Assembly: GCA_964423835.1 (NCBI GenBank) | Contig: CAYRGJ010000005.1 | Location: 68,200 to 132,199 of the forward strand | Reading direction: 5' to 3' | Length of the DNA stretch: 64,000 nucleotides | Origin: JAFGCL01 sp964423835 | Lineage (GTDB): Bacteria; Chloroflexota; Dehalococcoidia; UBA2247; RBG-13-53-26 | Notes under the pieces: model-generated | Told to the model about the DNA's origin: nothing | What the model saw: only the letters and a program-made list of their open reading frames with translations | Databases searched by the model: none | Part shown: one piece after another, positions 8,746 through 17,643 of the stretch | How positions within the stretch are numbered: position 1 is the first letter of the stretch | Layout: every line of letters begins with the position of its first letter | Translations under genes and position numbers: made by a program

Positions 8746-9717
8746 ATGATACACGTCCTCTATGGTGCCGACAACTTCTCCCTCCAGAAGGCCCTGGATG
8801 AGATCAAGGGCACCCTGGGCGACAGGGAGTCCCTGGCGCTGAACACCACCTTCCTGGACGGCCGGCGCCTGACGCCCGCGCCGGTCATCGAGGCCTGCAA
8901 CACCATCCCCTTCCTGGCCAACTGGCGCCTGGTCATCGTGGAAGGGCTCCTGGAGAGGTTCGAGCCGGCTGCCACCGGCAAGCGGCCCGAGGTCAGCGAG
9001 TGGCAGGCGCTGGTCGACTTCCTGCCCGCCAAACCGTCCTCGACGGTTCTGGCCTTCATCGATGGCAAGCTGACGCGGGCCAACCCCCTCCTGCGGAAGC
9101 TGGGCAAGCTGGCCACGATGGCCGAGTTCCCGCCCCTCAGGGGCCCTGCCCTGACGGCCTGGATCGCGGCCCGCGCCAAGGCCCAGGGATCGGCCATGTC
9201 CCCCCGCGCCGCCCGGCTGCTGGCCCTCACCGCCGGCGATGACCTGTGGGTGCTGTCCAGCGAGATCGAGAAGCTTTCCCTGTACGCTTTGGGCCGGCGC
9301 ATAGAGGAGGAGGACGTGCAGCTGGTGACCAGCTCCGTCCGGGAGGTGTCCATCTTCAACGTGATCGACGCCATGGCCGATAAGAGGCTGCCCGCGGCCA
9401 TGCAGATGCTACATCAGCTGCTGATCGAGGGCACGGCTCCCACCCACCTGCTGACCATGATGTCCCGGCAGGTGCGGCTCATGGTGATAGCGAAGGACTT
9501 CGGCCGCACCCGTCCTTCCCCGGAGGAGCAGCGGCGGCAGCTGGGCGTGTCGGCCAACTACCCCCTGCAGAGGCTGCTGGAGCAGAGCGCCCGCCACTCC
9601 CTGGATCGGCTCATGGACATCTACCAGAGAATACTCGACACCGACCTGGCCATGAAGACCGGCAAATGGTCGGACGAGCTGGCCCTGGACCTCCTCATGG
9701 TCGAGGTCGCCGCCTAG
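8746..9717 (+). CDS. holA: DNA polymerase III subunit delta
   Basis: 323 residues. The N-terminal GADNFSLQKALDEIK replaces the Walker A region as in HolA proteins. FLDGRRLTPAPVIEACNTIPFLANWRLVIVEG, the stretch ending in FPPLRGPALTAWI, and the helical C-terminal domain (SSREVSIFNVIDAMADKR and DTDLAMKTGK) follow the HolA pattern. The protein opens the beta clamp in the clamp-loader complex. Length matches the family. Confidence 0.9.
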   Translation: MIHVLYGADNFSLQKALDEIKGTLGDRESLALNTTFLDGRRLTPAPVIEACNTIPFLANWRLVIVEGLLERFEPAATGKRPEVSEWQALVDFLPAKPSSTVLAFIDGKLTRANPLLRKLGKLATMAEFPPLRGPALTAWIAARAKAQGSAMSPRAARLLALTAGDDLWVLSSEIEKLSLYALGRRIEEEDVQLVTSSVREVSIFNVIDAMADKRLPAAMQMLHQLLIEGTAPTHLLTMMSRQVRLMVIAKDFGRTRPSPEEQRRQLGVSANYPLQRLLEQSARHSLDRLMDIYQRILDTDLAMKTGKWSDELALDLLMVEVAA

Positions 9718-9853
9718 CGCCTCATATTCGGCGGTCAATGCGGCCCAACCGGACTCTGTGCGCACTCGCCGCCGACTTGCCTGCCGGCCCGATCTCATCT
9801 GATTGGACACGGCCGACAGTGAAGTGCTAAGATCGGGGCGGATTTCACTTGAC

Positions 9854-11500
9854 ATGAGCAAGCCAGTCCCGTCCCCGAAGACTCCCGACCTTGAGTACAT
9901 CTTTCATCCCCGGTCCATCGCCGTGGTGGGAGCGGCCACCGACCCGGTGCACTGGTGGGTCAACGAGTACTACATCGACCCCCTGATTAAGCTGGGCTAC
10001 ACCGGCCAGGTCTACGCCGTCAACCCCAAAGGGGGCGAGGCCCGGGGCATAAAGATCTACCGCAGCCTTTCGGAGATCGAAGGCCCCATCGACCACGTGG
10101 TCAGCGCCATCCCGGCCCGCCACTGCCCGGAGTTGGTCCGCGAGTGCCGGGACCGGGGCGTCAAGGTGGTTCAGTTCTTCACCGCCGGCTTCGCCGAGAC
10201 GGGTGACCCGGAGGGCATCGCCCTTCAGAACGAGATCGTGGAGATCGCCCGGGGCAGCGGCATGCGCCTGCTGGGGCCCAACTGCATGGGCCTCTACTGC
10301 CCGGCCACCCGAATCAGCTTCTGCTTCAACTACCCCCGGGAGCCCGGCCCGGTGGGCCTCATCAGCCAGAGCGGCAGCAACTCCACCTACGTGGTCCGCA
10401 GCGCCGTGGTCCGGGGGCTGCGCTTCAGCAAGGTGATCAGCCACGGCAATGCGTGCGACATCAATGAGTGCGACCTCCTGGAGTACCTGGCCGACGATCC
10501 GGAGACGAAGGTCATCGCGGCCTACATCGAGGGCATCAAGGACGGCCCCCGGTTCCGCCGGGGGCTGGCCCGGGCGGCGGCCCTCAAGCCGGTGGTCATC
10601 TACAAGGGCGGATACTCCGAGGGCGGTGGACGTGCCGCGGCCACCCACACCGGCTCCCTGGCCGGCTCCTATGCCGCGTTCGAGGCCCTGCTCCGGCAGG
10701 CCGGAGCGATCCCGGTCCAGAGCGTGGGCCAGATGGTGGACGTGCTGGTGGCCCTGCTGCGCATGAAGGTGCCGCGGGGCCCGAACGTCTGCGTCGTGGG
10801 CAACGGCGGGGGCGGCAGCGTCCTGGCCACCGATGAGTTCGAGAGGGCCGGCTTCAGGCTGCCTCCCATCCCGCCCCAGATCACGGAACACGTGCGGCGG
10901 CTGGTGCCGGCCGCCGGCAGCATGCAGCGCAACCCCATCGACGCCGCCCCTCTGATGGGCATCCAGCAGGCCCTCTTCCTGGAGAAATCCGGCGTTACTG
11001 AGTGGGAGAAGAACCTCTGGGCCGCCCGATTCCAGAGGGGGGACGGGGCCATGGGGGACTTCATCGGCGCCCTGGACGACTGGCCGGGGCTGGACTTCCT
11101 GCTGGTGCACTACTGCATCGACTCGGTTCCGGGAGGGCTATACGGCTGGCAGCAGACCACCGGCGGCGGGCCGGCCATCTTGGCGGCACGGGAATCGCGC
11201 CTCCCTGTGGCCACGGTCATCCACTTCACCGCCAACGAGATCTCCTGGATCAAGTCCCAGAAGCTGCGGCAGCTCTGCATCGACTGCGGCTTCCCCCTCT
11301 TCCTGTCGGTTAAGGGGGCGGCCAGGGCCATCCGCACCCTGATGGAGTTCGACCGGCAGCACCCGGGGATGATTGAGGCGCTGCAGGCCTCCCTGCCGCC
11401 GCCGGCCATTGGGCTGCCGGCTACTCGCTCGATCACCGGTACAGCGGGTTGCCGGTCAGGATACGGTATACCTCCCGGTACCTCTCCGAAGTCCTCCTGA
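9854..11500 (+). CDS. ADP-forming acyl-CoA synthetase-like protein (CoA-binding and ligase CoA domains)
   Basis: 548 residues from the ATG at 9,854, chosen because IFHPRSIAVVGA begins the family fold shortly after it. An N-terminal CoA-binding Rossmann domain (residues 10-135) precedes the ligase-CoA domains (150-460) with GLISQSGSNSTYV, the predicted phosphorylated-histidine site region SHGNACDINECDLLEYL, and THTGSLAG. The ATP-grasp beta subunit is not fused and not found nearby. The last 22 codons run over the 3' end of purC on the other strand (68-bp overlap). The C-terminal residues look non-family, so the true end may have been altered by a frameshift. Confidence 0.78.
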   Translation: MSKPVPSPKTPDLEYIFHPRSIAVVGAATDPVHWWVNEYYIDPLIKLGYTGQVYAVNPKGGEARGIKIYRSLSEIEGPIDHVVSAIPARHCPELVRECRDRGVKVVQFFTAGFAETGDPEGIALQNEIVEIARGSGMRLLGPNCMGLYCPATRISFCFNYPREPGPVGLISQSGSNSTYVVRSAVVRGLRFSKVISHGNACDINECDLLEYLADDPETKVIAAYIEGIKDGPRFRRGLARAAALKPVVIYKGGYSEGGGRAAATHTGSLAGSYAAFEALLRQAGAIPVQSVGQMVDVLVALLRMKVPRGPNVCVVGNGGGGSVLATDEFERAGFRLPPIPPQITEHVRRLVPAAGSMQRNPIDAAPLMGIQQALFLEKSGVTEWEKNLWAARFQRGDGAMGDFIGALDDWPGLDFLLVHYCIDSVPGGLYGWQQTTGGGPAILAARESRLPVATVIHFTANEISWIKSQKLRQLCIDCGFPLFLSVKGAARAIRTLMEFDRQHPGMIEALQASLPPPAIGLPATRSITGTAGCRSGYGIPPGTSPKSS

Positions 11501-12332
11501 TGAGGTCCTCCGGCAGCATGGGCGCCGGGGGCTGCTTGTTCCAGCCGGAGGCCTCGAGCCAGTCCCGGACTGGCTGCTTGTCATAGCTCGGCTGCGATCG
11601 GTCGATGGAGTACCTGGAGGCGTCCCAGAACCGGCTGGAGTCCGGCGTCAGCAGCTCGTCTATCAGGGTGAGCTCGCCGTTGACCAGCCCGAACTCCATC
11701 TTGGTGTCGGCGATCATGATCCCCCTCGTTCGGGCGTACGCTTCGGCGAAGCGGTACACGGCGATGCTCGCCTCCCTGAGGTCCAGGGCCAGGGAGTCAC
11801 CCACCAGGCTGGCCATGGCGTCCAGGGTCAGCGGCCGGTCATGCCCGCTCTCCTCCTTGGTGGTGGGGGTGAAGATGGGCTCCGGGAACTGCTCCGACTC
11901 CGCCATGCCCGGAGGCACAGGAACCCCGTTGATGGTGCCCTTCGCTGAGTACTCCGGCCAGGCCGCTCCCGAGAGGTACCCCCGTACCACGCACTCGATG
12001 TCGATCCTCTGGGCCTTGCGCACGATCATGGAACGGTCGGCCAGGGCCGCCGGGAACTCGTGCCCGGGGCAGTACGCCTGCAGCCGCGAGGCATCCCTGA
12101 TCACCTCCAGCAGGTGGTTGGGCACGATGCCGGAGGTCTTCTGGAACCAGAAGGCGGAGATCAGGTTCAGCACCGCTCCCTTGTCCGGGATACCGCAGGG
12201 CAGCACCACGTCGAAGGCCGATATGCGGTCGCTGGCCACGATCAGCAGCCGGTCGCCCAGGTCGTAGTTGTCGCGCACCTTGCCGCGGTGGAGAAGCGGG
12301 ATGGGGAGGTTGGTTTCAAGCAGAACTGACAT
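11433..12332 (-). CDS. purC: Phosphoribosylaminoimidazole-succinocarboxamide synthase
   Basis: 299 residues with the SAICAR synthetase signatures: HRGKVRDNYDLGD near residue 15, TPTTKEESGHD near 155, IADTKMEFG near 205 and DELLTPDSSRFW near 225. The enzyme ligates aspartate to CAIR in purine synthesis. It is a monocistronic gene facing the acyl-CoA synthetase-like gene, with overlapping 3' ends. Length and motif order are normal for the longer, yeast-like form. Confidence 0.95.
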   Translation of the reverse strand: MSVLLETNLPIPLLHRGKVRDNYDLGDRLLIVASDRISAFDVVLPCGIPDKGAVLNLISAFWFQKTSGIVPNHLLEVIRDASRLQAYCPGHEFPAALADRSMIVRKAQRIDIECVVRGYLSGAAWPEYSAKGTINGVPVPPGMAESEQFPEPIFTPTTKEESGHDRPLTLDAMASLVGDSLALDLREASIAVYRFAEAYARTRGIMIADTKMEFGLVNGELTLIDELLTPDSSRFWDASRYSIDRSQPSYDKQPVRDWLEASGWNKQPPAPMLPEDLIRRTSERYREVYRILTGNPLYR

Positions 12333-12461
12333 GAAATCGCCGGGTTCGGATCGATCGCCCCTTCCGGCCGGCGGTGACTTGCGACCGGTGGTTCAGTCTA
12401 GCATGATCGCCGAGGGGGCGGCAACCGGGACGCCGCGTCCTTACCCCGATCAGGAAAGCCC

Positions 12462-13382
12462 CTACCCGGCAGTGACCCCGGCGCTCTCAGCCAGCACCGC
12501 CATCGCCAGCTGGCAGTGGCTCGCGGCGTAGGACATGGAGACATTGGCCTGGCTGAAGCGGTCGCGGGCCGTGTGGGCCGCCGGAGAATGGCCGTTCTTC
12601 CTCCGGTCGTTCGAATGCGTGGCCGTGGCCGTGTACCCGTTCTCCCAGAAGGGGCGGTAGTCGCTGGCGCAGTCGTGGCGGTTGCGGGTCAGGGTGAACC
12701 CGGTGCCGTAGAGGGCGTTCTGCGTGGTGAACAGGCTGGCCACCGATGAGGATTCCGCGTTGTGCAGGATATCGAGGCTGAAACGGCCATCGGGGTCGTA
12801 CGCCGCCGAGTCAACGTTGTGGTAGAACCCCAGATCGACGTCGCCGGCCGTCATTTCGGCCACGTAGGCCCGGCTGCCGCGCTGCCCCCCTTCCTCACCG
12901 TTCCAGAAGGCGAAAATCACAGTGTGGCGGAACTCATACCGGCTCATGATCCTGGCCATTTCCAGCACCATGGCCACCCCGATGCCGTTGTCCGAGGCGC
13001 CAGGAGCGGGGCCCTCAAGCGGAAGGTCATCGTAGTGGGCCCCAATAATGTAGACCCTGGAGTCACCCCGGAGGGTGGCTATGATGTTCCGGTGGGGGCT
13101 CTGATAGGCCACCTCCAGCCCCGCGATGGCCTGCAGCTGGCTGAAGATCCAGGCGCCGGCCTCCTCATTCCCCGGAGTGAAGCCGGAAGCCGGATAGGCC
13201 CGGGTCCCGAATTCCTGGAGGGCCAGCGTGCTGCTCTCCATGTTGGCCTGGCTCACCAGCGAGATCATCTCAGCGATAGCCGGATCCGCCGCTGCTCCGT
13301 TGCCGGGGGGCGCCGCGTCCTGAGCACAACCGGCCAGGCCCAGGACCAGCGCCAGGCACAAGGACACCGCGATGGCCTTCAT
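12462..13382 (-). CDS. M28-family zinc aminopeptidase, lipoprotein
   Basis: 306 residues. The signal peptide ends in a lipobox (LGLAGC, Cys19), so the protein should be lipid-anchored outside the membrane. Metal ligands are visible in order: GAHYDD near 118, ASDNGIG near 134, NGEEGG near 166, HNVDSAA near 193 and a final His in the stretch ending AHTARDRF near 280. This is the M28 di-zinc peptidase set. It lies just upstream of, and divergent from, the tRNA-Gln gene used by the element. Confidence 0.88.
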   Translation of the reverse strand: MKAIAVSLCLALVLGLAGCAQDAAPPGNGAAADPAIAEMISLVSQANMESSTLALQEFGTRAYPASGFTPGNEEAGAWIFSQLQAIAGLEVAYQSPHRNIIATLRGDSRVYIIGAHYDDLPLEGPAPGASDNGIGVAMVLEMARIMSRYEFRHTVIFAFWNGEEGGQRGSRAYVAEMTAGDVDLGFYHNVDSAAYDPDGRFSLDILHNAESSSVASLFTTQNALYGTGFTLTRNRHDCASDYRPFWENGYTATATHSNDRRKNGHSPAAHTARDRFSQANVSMSYAASHCQLAMAVLAESAGVTAG

Positions 13383-13428
13383 CAGGACAGACTAGCACAG
13401 GCGGGGACTGTTCCGCGACGTGTTTATG

Positions 13429-13457
13429 TTGTCAGAAGGGCCCTTTTCGGCTATAAT
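13429..13457 (+). promoter_or_regulatory. Promoter of tRNA-Gln
   Basis: TTGTCA at 13,429-13,434, a 17-bp spacer and a perfect TATAAT at 13,452-13,457, ending 10 bp before the tRNA. This is a textbook sigma-70-type promoter. It is intact beside the integrated element. Confidence 0.75.
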
Positions 13458-13467
13458 CCGAGCTTGT

Positions 13468-13538
13468 TGGGGAATCGTCTAGCGGTAGGACAGCGGACTC
13501 TGGATCCGTTAGCCGAGGTTCGAATCCTCGTTCCCCAG
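13468..13538 (+). tRNA. tRNA-Gln (anticodon CTG)
   Basis: A 71-nt cloverleaf with acceptor stem TGGGGAA/TTCCCCA, anticodon stem GCGGA/TCCGT around loop CTCTGGA (anticodon CTG), T-arm with GGTTCGAATCC, discriminator G and genomically encoded CCA at 13,539-13,541. Its 3' part from 13,498 is the attL copy of element 1. The tRNA stays functional because the element brought an identical 3' end. Confidence 0.95.
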
Positions 13539-13542
13539 CCAA
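13498..13542 (+). repeat. attL of element 1 (45-bp direct repeat)
   Basis: The 45 bases from the anticodon loop to just past the CCA end of tRNA-Gln recur without a mismatch at 50,005-50,049. A tRNA 3' part followed within 200 bp by a tyrosine integrase gene is the standard arrangement for tRNA-targeting integrative elements. Confidence 0.93.
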
Positions 13543-13544
13543 AA

Positions 13545-13676
13545 CCCCTCGTGAAAAGACCCATAGGACATGTCCAAAAATGGCTTCTAGGCTAACAGAT
13601 CTGGGCCATTTTCCACGAGGGGCTGAGCGTCCTCTAGGCTAACGAATACGGGCAGAAAAGGGCCATTTCACGAGGG
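13545..13676. repeat. Candidate integrase arm-site repeats
   Basis: Between attL and the integrase a short motif recurs: CCCCTCGTGAAAAG at about 13,545, its inverted form TTTCCACGAGGGG at about 13,610, and TTTCACGAGGG at about 13,665. The words CTAGGCTAAC and GGGCCATTT also occur twice each. Such iterated short motifs beside attL are expected arm-type binding sites for a tyrosine integrase. No gene fits in 13,543-13,738. Confidence 0.5.
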
Positions 13677-13738
13677 AAAGGGCCCCCCGGTTCATAGCCA
13701 AATGGCAACCGGTACAGGTGGGAGTCGCAACATGAATA

Positions 13739-14638
13739 ATGCCAGTACAACAGCAGCTCAAGTCCCCACCCGTCTACCCTGAAGTCAGGGTCTTTCTGCT
13801 GAGCCGAAAGCTCAGCAACTGCCGGCCCCGCACCCTGGAGACCTACCAGCGCTCCATAGAGCGGTTCTTGAGAGCCGTCGGGAAACCCCCGCTTGAAGTG
13901 ACCAAGCTGGACGTCCAGAACTACCTGATGGTTCTCCTGGAGGACCGGAAACGCAGCCCGGCCTACGTCCGCTCAATCCACCTCTGCCTTTCGATCTTCT
14001 ACAAGTGGCTGCAGGCCGACGGACTAATGGACCATTCGCCCATGGCCGGCATCCCCCGGCCCCGGGCCCCGAGGAAAGGAAAGCCCTTCCTGTCACAGGA
14101 AGACTTTGACCGGCTCCTGGCCGTCTGCCCAACCGAGGACTTTCGCGGCGCCCGTAACGCAGCCTGGTTGTGGATGCTGTGGTGCAGCGGCTGCCGCCTC
14201 GACGGCCTGGCCAAGCTGAAGCTGACCGATCTCGACTGGAAGAACGGGCGCCTTCACGTGGTGGAGAAGGGAGACAAGCCCCGTGTCGTGCCGTTCACAG
14301 CGCCAGCCCAGCGGGCGGTCCTCAAGTACCTCAAGGTGCGCGGATTCTACATGCGGGGCAACGACCCTTACCAGGAGCTCTGGATAAGCGAAGAGCGCAG
14401 ACCGCTGAAGCGAACCGGCTTGCAGCACATCAGCCGGATGGTGCAGGAGAGGTCCGGGGTTCACTTCAAGGACATGAACCACATCTTCCGTCGGACATGG
14501 CTCTACCGCAACGTGAAGAACAATGTGCCCCTTAAGGTCCTGCAGCTGGTCGGCGGCTGGTCAGACCTGGCGACTCTGGACGGCTACGTAAGGGCTATGG
14601 ACAGCGAGGACGCGATCAACCAGGTGGATTGGCAGTAG
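13739..14638 (+). CDS. Tyrosine recombinase (integrase of element 1)
   Basis: 299 residues. A SAM-like core-binding domain (15-110, RTLETYQRSIERFLRAV) precedes the catalytic domain with Arg in SGCRLDGL near 153, Lys in VVEKGDKPR near 178, the His-x-x-Arg box in MNHIFRRTW near 245, Trp in VGGWSD and the nucleophile Tyr in DGYVRAM near 285. All catalytic residues are present. It lies about 200 bp from attL and presumably cuts the tRNA-Gln site. It runs opposite to most of the element. Confidence 0.92.
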   Translation: MPVQQQLKSPPVYPEVRVFLLSRKLSNCRPRTLETYQRSIERFLRAVGKPPLEVTKLDVQNYLMVLLEDRKRSPAYVRSIHLCLSIFYKWLQADGLMDHSPMAGIPRPRAPRKGKPFLSQEDFDRLLAVCPTEDFRGARNAAWLWMLWCSGCRLDGLAKLKLTDLDWKNGRLHVVEKGDKPRVVPFTAPAQRAVLKYLKVRGFYMRGNDPYQELWISEERRPLKRTGLQHISRMVQERSGVHFKDMNHIFRRTWLYRNVKNNVPLKVLQLVGGWSDLATLDGYVRAMDSEDAINQVDWQ

Positions 14639-14646
14639 GGGGGAGA

Positions 14647-14898
14647 ATGCCCCGAGATGATCGATGGGACGATGAACTTGACAGACTCCTCGGACGGGCA
14701 GTTCCGGGGGTGGGCTACTACAACCTAGAACTGTTCAACACATGGGGGGTATTCATTCCGCTGCGGGTGCCCCCCAACATGGTGTGCGAGATGGCGCTGG
14801 CCCTGCTGGCTGGAACCTTGGGCGTCAGCCGGGCGTACGGACACCGCCAGTACTTTTCCATGTTGGAGGAGACGATAAGGCCACAGTTCAGAGAGTGA
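14647..14898 (+). CDS. Small protein of unknown function downstream of integrase
   Basis: 83 residues from an ATG 8 bp after the integrase stop, with a strong AGGGGGGAG ribosome site. It starts with an acidic stretch (DDRWDDELDRLLG) and then has hydrophobic patches, but no recognised motif. Position and coupling suggest an integrase accessory or element-stability protein. That is inference only. Confidence 0.55.
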   Translation: MPRDDRWDDELDRLLGRAVPGVGYYNLELFNTWGVFIPLRVPPNMVCEMALALLAGTLGVSRAYGHRQYFSMLEETIRPQFRE

Positions 14899-14963
14899 CG
14901 TCGACGCACAGGACTCAGCGAACCGGTCCCTCCAGTACTTGCGAGGCGAGTCTAGCTACCGCA

Positions 14964-16199
14964 CTAGACCGGTTCGCTAGCAGGAATGTAGCCTTGCTGC
15001 ATTCCCTGCAGTATCACGTATGGAATGAGTTGCGGGTTTGTGAACTTCCACCTGTAGCTTCGCCTCTTGCCGGACTTCTTCAGGATCGGCCCTCGATCTT
15101 CTTCACAGAACTTTGCCAAATGTCCTTGATAGGCACCGAGAGGGAAATCCTTCCCAGTGATCACCGCCAGTGGGTCGGCAATCGCACTAGCGGAGAAGCG
15201 ACCCAACTGATCCTTCCCCACAAGCGCGCAGGCGAGCAGCACTTCTTTGAACAAGGCGTTCTTCTTTGATGACAGAACAGCCTTCTCATACTGGTGTTGC
15301 AGACCGCCCTCTGCGTTCTTGAGCGTATCCGGGATTGCATGCTCCAGGTCACTCTGCGTGACATTCTTCCGACCCGCTTCCACTGCCCTCCTTCCCGCCC
15401 ATAGCCCGAGAAGGTGAGTGTAGTGAGGGTATCCTTGAGACAGTTTCGCCATCCTCAGATCAAGCCCATCTTCGTATTCCATGCTTGCGTACGAGTAGCC
15501 ATTTCTGACAATCTGGGACAACTCATCCTCGGTCATTGATTCAACACGGACTTGTGCTAGATTCCGCGAGATTGAGCGATGCTCGCTCATCAGCTCCTCG
15601 ATACTCTCACCAACTCCAACAATTATCAGCTTTGCCTTTACCAGGGAATCCGACAGCAACTTGATTGTGTCTGCCATCAACCTGTGAACATCGCTTCCTG
15701 GCCTTGTTCTGTCAAACTCATCAATGAATATGACGACCGAATTTGGCAGGGACTCAAGGAAGAGTCGAACATCGTTCGGATTGGTCAAGGCAACCTCTGA
15801 TTCCATCCTTCCAATGATGGTTGCAGTGGCATGTTGAACCAACCCGAGCTGCCTCTGGGCAACCAATATCTCGCGTGTGACCTTGCTCCAAATGGATGCA
15901 TAGTCATCCGATGTGCTGGCCGAGATGAGGATGCATCTTCTGCCCTCGGCAGTTGCTTCCTGGAGCTGTTGGGCTAGAATTCGTGCAACAGAGGTCTTTC
16001 CAGTACCGCGTTCCCCGAACAAGATCACATGAAGACCCTCGGTGTTGATTGCGTCTGTGACGCTGTAGAGAACATCTAGCCTACCGGCGAGGAACTGCGC
16101 AAGGTGTATTGGCTGATGGGGAGTGAATGCCTCGGCTAGTCGGGCAAGGGTGTCTGTCTGGTTTTGTGTGAGCATCAGTGGTTCCTCCTTGGTCGACAT
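14964..16199 (-). CDS. Orc1/Cdc6-like AAA+ ATPase
   Basis: 411 residues. Walker A is GERGTGKTS near residue 65, Walker B is VVIFIDEFDR near 150, with a sensor region IIVGVGESIEELMSEH and an arginine-rich stretch RSISRNLAQVRVE. The C-terminal 140 residues are helical and could form a winged helix (FSASAIADPLAVI, RSYRWKFTNPQLIPYVI). Archaeal viruses use such proteins for replication initiation. In bacteria they also occur as stand-alone proteins in defence or mobile loci. GC is visibly lower than in the structural genes, which suggests cargo of separate origin. Confidence 0.75.
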   Translation of the reverse strand: MSTKEEPLMLTQNQTDTLARLAEAFTPHQPIHLAQFLAGRLDVLYSVTDAINTEGLHVILFGERGTGKTSVARILAQQLQEATAEGRRCILISASTSDDYASIWSKVTREILVAQRQLGLVQHATATIIGRMESEVALTNPNDVRLFLESLPNSVVIFIDEFDRTRPGSDVHRLMADTIKLLSDSLVKAKLIIVGVGESIEELMSEHRSISRNLAQVRVESMTEDELSQIVRNGYSYASMEYEDGLDLRMAKLSQGYPHYTHLLGLWAGRRAVEAGRKNVTQSDLEHAIPDTLKNAEGGLQHQYEKAVLSSKKNALFKEVLLACALVGKDQLGRFSASAIADPLAVITGKDFPLGAYQGHLAKFCEEDRGPILKKSGKRRSYRWKFTNPQLIPYVILQGMQQGYIPASEPV

Positions 16200-16698
16200 C
16201 TAAACATACAGCATGCACTTGATAGTATAACACAGGTCGTCAATGCATTAACCGAACCACTTCTCCACATATGCTCTTGGCGGCGCCTCTGCCTTACGGG
16301 TACGGTACAGGCAACCCTCAATGGTAAGGTGAGCCATGACCGACACGAGTCTGGGCATGCCCAGAAGCAGCCGGGCCCGGCTTGTGGGCTCCAACATTGA
16401 TCATGCCATGCTTCGAGTGGTGGGGAACAGTGGCCGGCACAATCAGAAGGGCCGCGTAGCGCCGCGGCCATCTTCTAAGGTAGGCAGAGAAAGCGGGTGT
16501 CGCGTGGCACGTCGACCCTCTGCTTGTCTCCGCTGATGGACACAGGCCCAAACAAAGCAACGATTGTTCAGTCTGCCAGAGGCTACCGTGGACGGGGAGA
16601 CGGGGGAGAGTCTGTCTATACCTGAAACACGGGCTGACCCCCTGCATTATGGACGGGGCGCTTGTGGGAGAAAAGCCCTTGGTTGTACCGCGTGGTTC
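16200..16698. promoter_or_regulatory. Intergenic region with AAA-gene promoter
   Basis: About 500 bp with no credible gene. For the leftward AAA gene a TATACT -10 (complement of 16,224-16,229) follows a TTAATG-like -35 (complement of 16,246-16,251) with a 16-bp spacer, 24 bp before the start codon. The rest shows no feature that I can name. Confidence 0.4.
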
Positions 16699-17643
16699 TC
16701 AGTGAATCTGCTTGCGCTCGATGGCCCATAATGCCACGCTAAGGGCAATGGCAGCCACCAGAAGCACCACCACGATTGAAACGGCCGGGCTGACATAACC
16801 TATGGGCCCGATTGGATCGTAGGATAGAGCCCCGTTGGGTTGTGGCACTATCCACTTGAAGCCAAACCAGTTGGAGAACTGCGGAACGATCTGACCGCCG
16901 CTGGCCTGAGCCCAGAACGGAACGAAGGCGTTCTGCAAATGATATGACGGGTCAATATAGTAGAGATGGTATTGTATATAGTATCCACCGCCTACGTCTT
17001 GTATTAGAGAGCGAACCATAGGGCCGACAAGAAAGCAGACCATTACCAGGACGGACATTATCACCATGATCAATACTAGATTTCTGGTGAGGGTAGACAG
17101 AGCCGCGGCCACAGCCGCAAACAGAGAGATTGTCAGCACCGAGTAAAGAAGTAGCCACAGCACGGCTCTTAGAAACGAGGCTAAGGCAGTCTCTTCAAGG
17201 CGGAGAGCGAAACATGACAGCAAAGCTACCAGAATGAGGAGAACGGCTTCAAGGACAATCGTCCTGACCACCAGAGCAGCCAGTTTCCCCAGGAGAATAT
17301 CCCGGCGCCGGATGGGCTTGCTGGCGAGGATGAGCAGAGTCCCATCATTTTCCTCCTTGGCAATGAAACCAGCTGCGCCGGCGGATACCAGCATGGCGAT
17401 GAAAAACCCCGATAGAATGTAGTAGCACAATAGGAGAAGCTGGCTGGTAGTGAAGAATATCCGCATCTGGAGGGAGACCTGTTGCTCAGTTGAACTCGAT
17501 ATTACGAGGAGCACCATCAAGAGTACTATCGGCGGAAAGATCAGCGCCGCGCTCTTCCATCCGGTCAAGTCGACAAACGTCTTCCCAAAGATAGACCGAA
17601 ATCCCAAGTTATTGATCCCTTCCCATCGTCTTGCGATAGACAT
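16699..17643 (-). CDS. ABC-2-type transporter permease
   Basis: 314 residues from the ATG at 17,643, which overlaps the ATPase gene by 35 bp. Starting further upstream would overlap far more and add a non-hydrophobic arginine-rich tail. A TTG near 17,613 is an alternative start. Six membrane segments are visible, with KEENDGTLLILASKPIRRRDILLGKLAA between the second and third as in ABC-2/CcmB-like permeases. A large extracytoplasmic loop lies before the last span, and the tail is basic (WAIERKQIH). It is the membrane half of an exporter or a membrane-bound ABC complex. Confidence 0.82.
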   Translation of the reverse strand: MSIARRWEGINNLGFRSIFGKTFVDLTGWKSAALIFPPIVLLMVLLVISSSTEQQVSLQMRIFFTTSQLLLLCYYILSGFFIAMLVSAGAAGFIAKEENDGTLLILASKPIRRRDILLGKLAALVVRTIVLEAVLLILVALLSCFALRLEETALASFLRAVLWLLLYSVLTISLFAAVAAALSTLTRNLVLIMVIMSVLVMVCFLVGPMVRSLIQDVGGGYYIQYHLYYIDPSYHLQNAFVPFWAQASGGQIVPQFSNWFGFKWIVPQPNGALSYDPIGPIGYVSPAVSIVVVLLVAAIALSVALWAIERKQIH

